Origin: CF-72 sp051006215
GTDB taxonomy: Bacteria; Chloroflexota; UBA6077; CF-72
Assembly (NCBI GenBank): GCA_051006215.1
Contig: JBPCIO010000329.1
Coordinates: 1-7,300 of the forward strand
Direction: 5' to 3'
Length of the DNA stretch: 7,300 nucleotides
Shown here: one piece after another, positions 5,949 through 7,300 of the stretch
Numbering within the stretch: position 1 is the first letter of the stretch
How the letters are laid out: each line of letters starts with the position of its first letter
The notes under the pieces: model-generated
What the model was told of the DNA's origin: nothing
What the model saw: only the letters and a program-made list of their open reading frames with translations
The model's database searches: none
Position numbers and translations under genes: made by a program

Positions 5949-6648
5949 GGAGCCACGGTCAACCTTGGCGTAAACCGTCGTCGACCAGAGGTCAGGGTGG
6001 CGGAGGACCTGACCGATTTCCATGAGGTCACCACCTCGACGCAGCATTTCACTTGGCAAGCGCGTGCCGAAGGCGATGGCCGCCAAAGGGTGGCAGTCCA
6101 GCACGGCCGCAAGCACGGTAGACGACGTTCATGATTGAGCTGCGGTGGATGACGCGATAGGGGACACTCAGGGTCAGAACGTGAGGGCACTCGGCCGGCG
6201 GCCGGGCTTCAGTGAGATAGGCCACGAGCGCTTCACCCACGTCGACAGGAAGCGGCAATCGATCATACTGGCGGCCTTTGCCGTGGACGCCGATCTCTCC
6301 AGGTGTTCCGCCAGGCGGCCATTGGCGGCATGGCGGTCGCCAGTTCGAGCAGCCCTTTGAGGTAAAGAAACTGCAACAGCTCGGAGGTTTGCCGCCTCGC
6401 CCTTGGCCGATTCGACCGTGAGCCGCGCCGTGCATTCCAGCAGTTAGGCGGTAATGTCCGCTGCGGTGAGCCCCATCGACGCCCCGAGCTGCCGCCTTCG
6501 AGCGCACGTTGGGGCACGAAGCGGCGGGCCGTGCGCTCATGGCGCACGGCTTGAGCGGTGTGACGCCACGCTCATGAATAAGGTGGTGACGATAGTTGCC
6601 AAGCAGCTCGTCGATGGCCGTCTTCGTGGCCGGCAGTGGCGGTGGCAC
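5907..6648 (-). pseudogene. Tyrosine recombinase/integrase pseudogene with internal deletion
   Basis: Remnant of a phage-integrase-family site-specific recombinase, of the kind that integrates or excises mobile elements through a covalent phosphotyrosine. A GTG at 6648 with AAGG four bases upstream is a plausible start. Pieces in order: TAIDELLGNYRHHLIHERGV (core-binding domain), shift near 6555 to RHERTARRFVPQRALEGG, shift near 6485 to MGLTAADITA, TAA at 6444-6446, LLECTARLTVESAKGEAANL, shift near 6383 to ELLQFLYLKGLLELATAM and PPMAAWRN. Near 6300 about 55-60 residues are missing, including the conserved first Arg (box I). Then come EIGVHGKGRQYDRLPLP (catalytic Lys), GGHRLRHALA (the HxxR motif), shift near 6052, EMLRRGGDLMEIGQVLRH and TTVYAKVDRG with the catalytic Tyr, ending WPGAKR at TGA 5907. 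Family certain; inactive. Confidence 0.88.
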
Positions 6649-6814
6649 GACACCTTGGGACTCAGGTGGCCGAAGAGAGAGACGAGCGAGCGTTGAGTTG
6701 GCACCCCGTCGTTGTCCCAGCGCCCGCCGTGCGATTACCGGCCAGAGCTTTCGCCAGCGCGGCCGGAGAAAGGAGGAGACGTTTGAACAGTCCGCCTGAG
6801 CCGCCCGCCGAACC
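6649..6814. other. No recognisable gene upstream of the recombinase
   Basis: The stretch is GC-rich and open on both strands, but the readings are Arg/Pro-rich and lack motifs. Only the possible GTG start and AAGG of the recombinase at its left edge can be pointed to. Confidence 0.35.
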
Positions 6815-7055
6815 CTAAGCCTCTCGACTTTTGGCGCGCGAACGTGGCTCGGATCGGTGGCCCGCTGGCCACCCTCCGAAGTCGATTCCCACGACGGCTC
6901 CACACTCGTTTTCGAGGGGGATCACACCGCCGATCGTGGGTGGATCACATGAGCCGATCATTGACACCTGCCGTCCCTCGCCATAGACGTCCGCGCCGGA
7001 GAGGAATCCCTGGCCCCGGCAGTAGGCGTTGGCGAACGGGTTATCGCCATAGGCC
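6815..7055 (-). pseudogene. Possible PAAR-like domain fragment, 5' truncated
   Basis: A minus-strand frame ending at TAG 6815-6817 reads LAYGDNPFANAYCRGQGFLS, GADVYGEGRQVSMIGS, DPPTIGGVIPLENECG, AVVGIDFGGWPAGHRSE. The spacing resembles PAAR repeats, the cone-shaped tips of type VI secretion spikes and related phage-like injectors: S-x-D-V-[FY]-x-x-G-[KR]-x-[VA]-x-x-[IV]-G, then D-x-x-T-x-G-G-[VT]-I, then G-x-P-A-x-x-R. Codon third positions are GC-rich. Upstream of about 7055 the frame stays open but lies opposite a strong P-loop sequence, so the coding part probably starts there, cut off from its own N-terminus. The PAAR assignment rests on motif resemblance by eye. No type VI or phage tail neighbours are present to back it. 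Confidence 0.33.
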
Positions 7056-7300
7056 AGACGGGCTCGGGCAAGTCCACGCACAGCCTGCTGCAACTGGCTC
7101 CCTGGCTGGAGCAGACCGCGAACGGCCACGCCACCTTCCTGGACTGCAAGGGCGAGTTCGAGCCGAGCACAACCTGAACGGCGACCCGATTGACTATCGA
7201 GGCTATGCAGAAGGCTTCAGCATGCCGGGCAGCGTGAGCCTGTCTGAGGCCGGCGCTGGCGTGCGTGTGCTGGAAAGCGTCCGGGGCAGCGCCTCGACAA
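7036..7300 (+). pseudogene. P-loop ATPase fragment, possibly a transfer ATPase, runs off window
   Basis: The frame at 7036-7177 encodes GERVIAIGQTGSGKSTHSLL with a perfect Walker A motif (GQTGSGKST, 7052-7078), then LAPWLEQTANGHATFLDCKG and EFEPSTT before TGA 7175-7177. The hydrophobic strand followed by D-x-KGE recalls the FDPKGE segment of VirD4/TraG/TraD-type coupling ATPases of conjugation systems, although that assignment is only suggestive. A neighbouring frame takes over near 7165 with EHNLNGDPIDYRGYAEGFSM, PGSVSLSEAGAGVRVLESVR and stays open to the window end. It is either the same gene after a one-base shift or a different one. No start codon or ribosome binding site is seen at the 5' side, so the gene is probably truncated there against the minus-strand fragment. 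Confidence 0.45.

Noticed and set aside
1..7300. CRISPR array, tRNA or rRNA genes
   Set aside because: No regularly spaced direct repeats, tRNA-like cloverleaf or rRNA sequence was noticed on reading through both strands.

Overview
The window is GC-rich bacterial DNA, mostly accessory sequence in an advanced state of decay. Most recognisable genes are not intact: their family motifs are clear but are spread over two or three reading frames, interrupted by stop codons, or shortened by internal deletion. The organism cannot be fixed. An ISNCY/IS1182-type transposase remnant and an F420-type luciferase-like oxidoreductase suggest an actinobacterium. The tyrosine recombinase type and a possible PAAR-like fragment are also common in proteobacteria.

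Layout, left to right. Bases 1-655 (+) hold a broken DDE transposase. Bases 751-1508 (-) hold a broken LLM-class oxidoreductase with one nonsense codon and about three frameshifts. Bases 1509-2066 show no recognisable gene. Bases 2130-2792 can be read on either strand, with no family recognised. A strong imperfect inverted repeat lies at 2861-2909. Bases 2988-3815 hold short membrane-like coding fragments and a small palindrome but no recognisable complete gene. Bases 3828-4489 (+) encode a NarL/FixJ-type response regulator with an intact receiver domain and a frameshifted LuxR-type DNA-binding domain. Just downstream, 4529-4598 folds like domains V and VI of a group II intron, with no intron body or reverse transcriptase next to it.

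Bases 4761-5371 (-) may hold a small two-gene unit: a frameshifted unknown gene followed by a small charged-helix protein with a good ribosome binding site. Bases 5410-5505 and 5775-5948 (+) are two small ORFs that begin with similar ribosome-binding-site and start regions. Bases 5907-6648 (-) hold a tyrosine recombinase pseudogene that has lost the segment carrying its first catalytic arginine. At the right edge, a possible PAAR-like fragment (-) meets a P-loop ATPase fragment (+), followed by an open frame that runs off the window.

No complete working system is visible. The picture is of a landing site for mobile elements (transposase, tyrosine recombinase, group II intron tail, possible transfer ATPase) where cargo genes have been cut up. 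The response regulator is the best preserved, yet no sensor kinase partner is recognisable beside it. The repeated pattern of compensating frameshifts could partly reflect sequencing or assembly error. The in-frame stops and the recombinase deletion argue that much of the decay is real.
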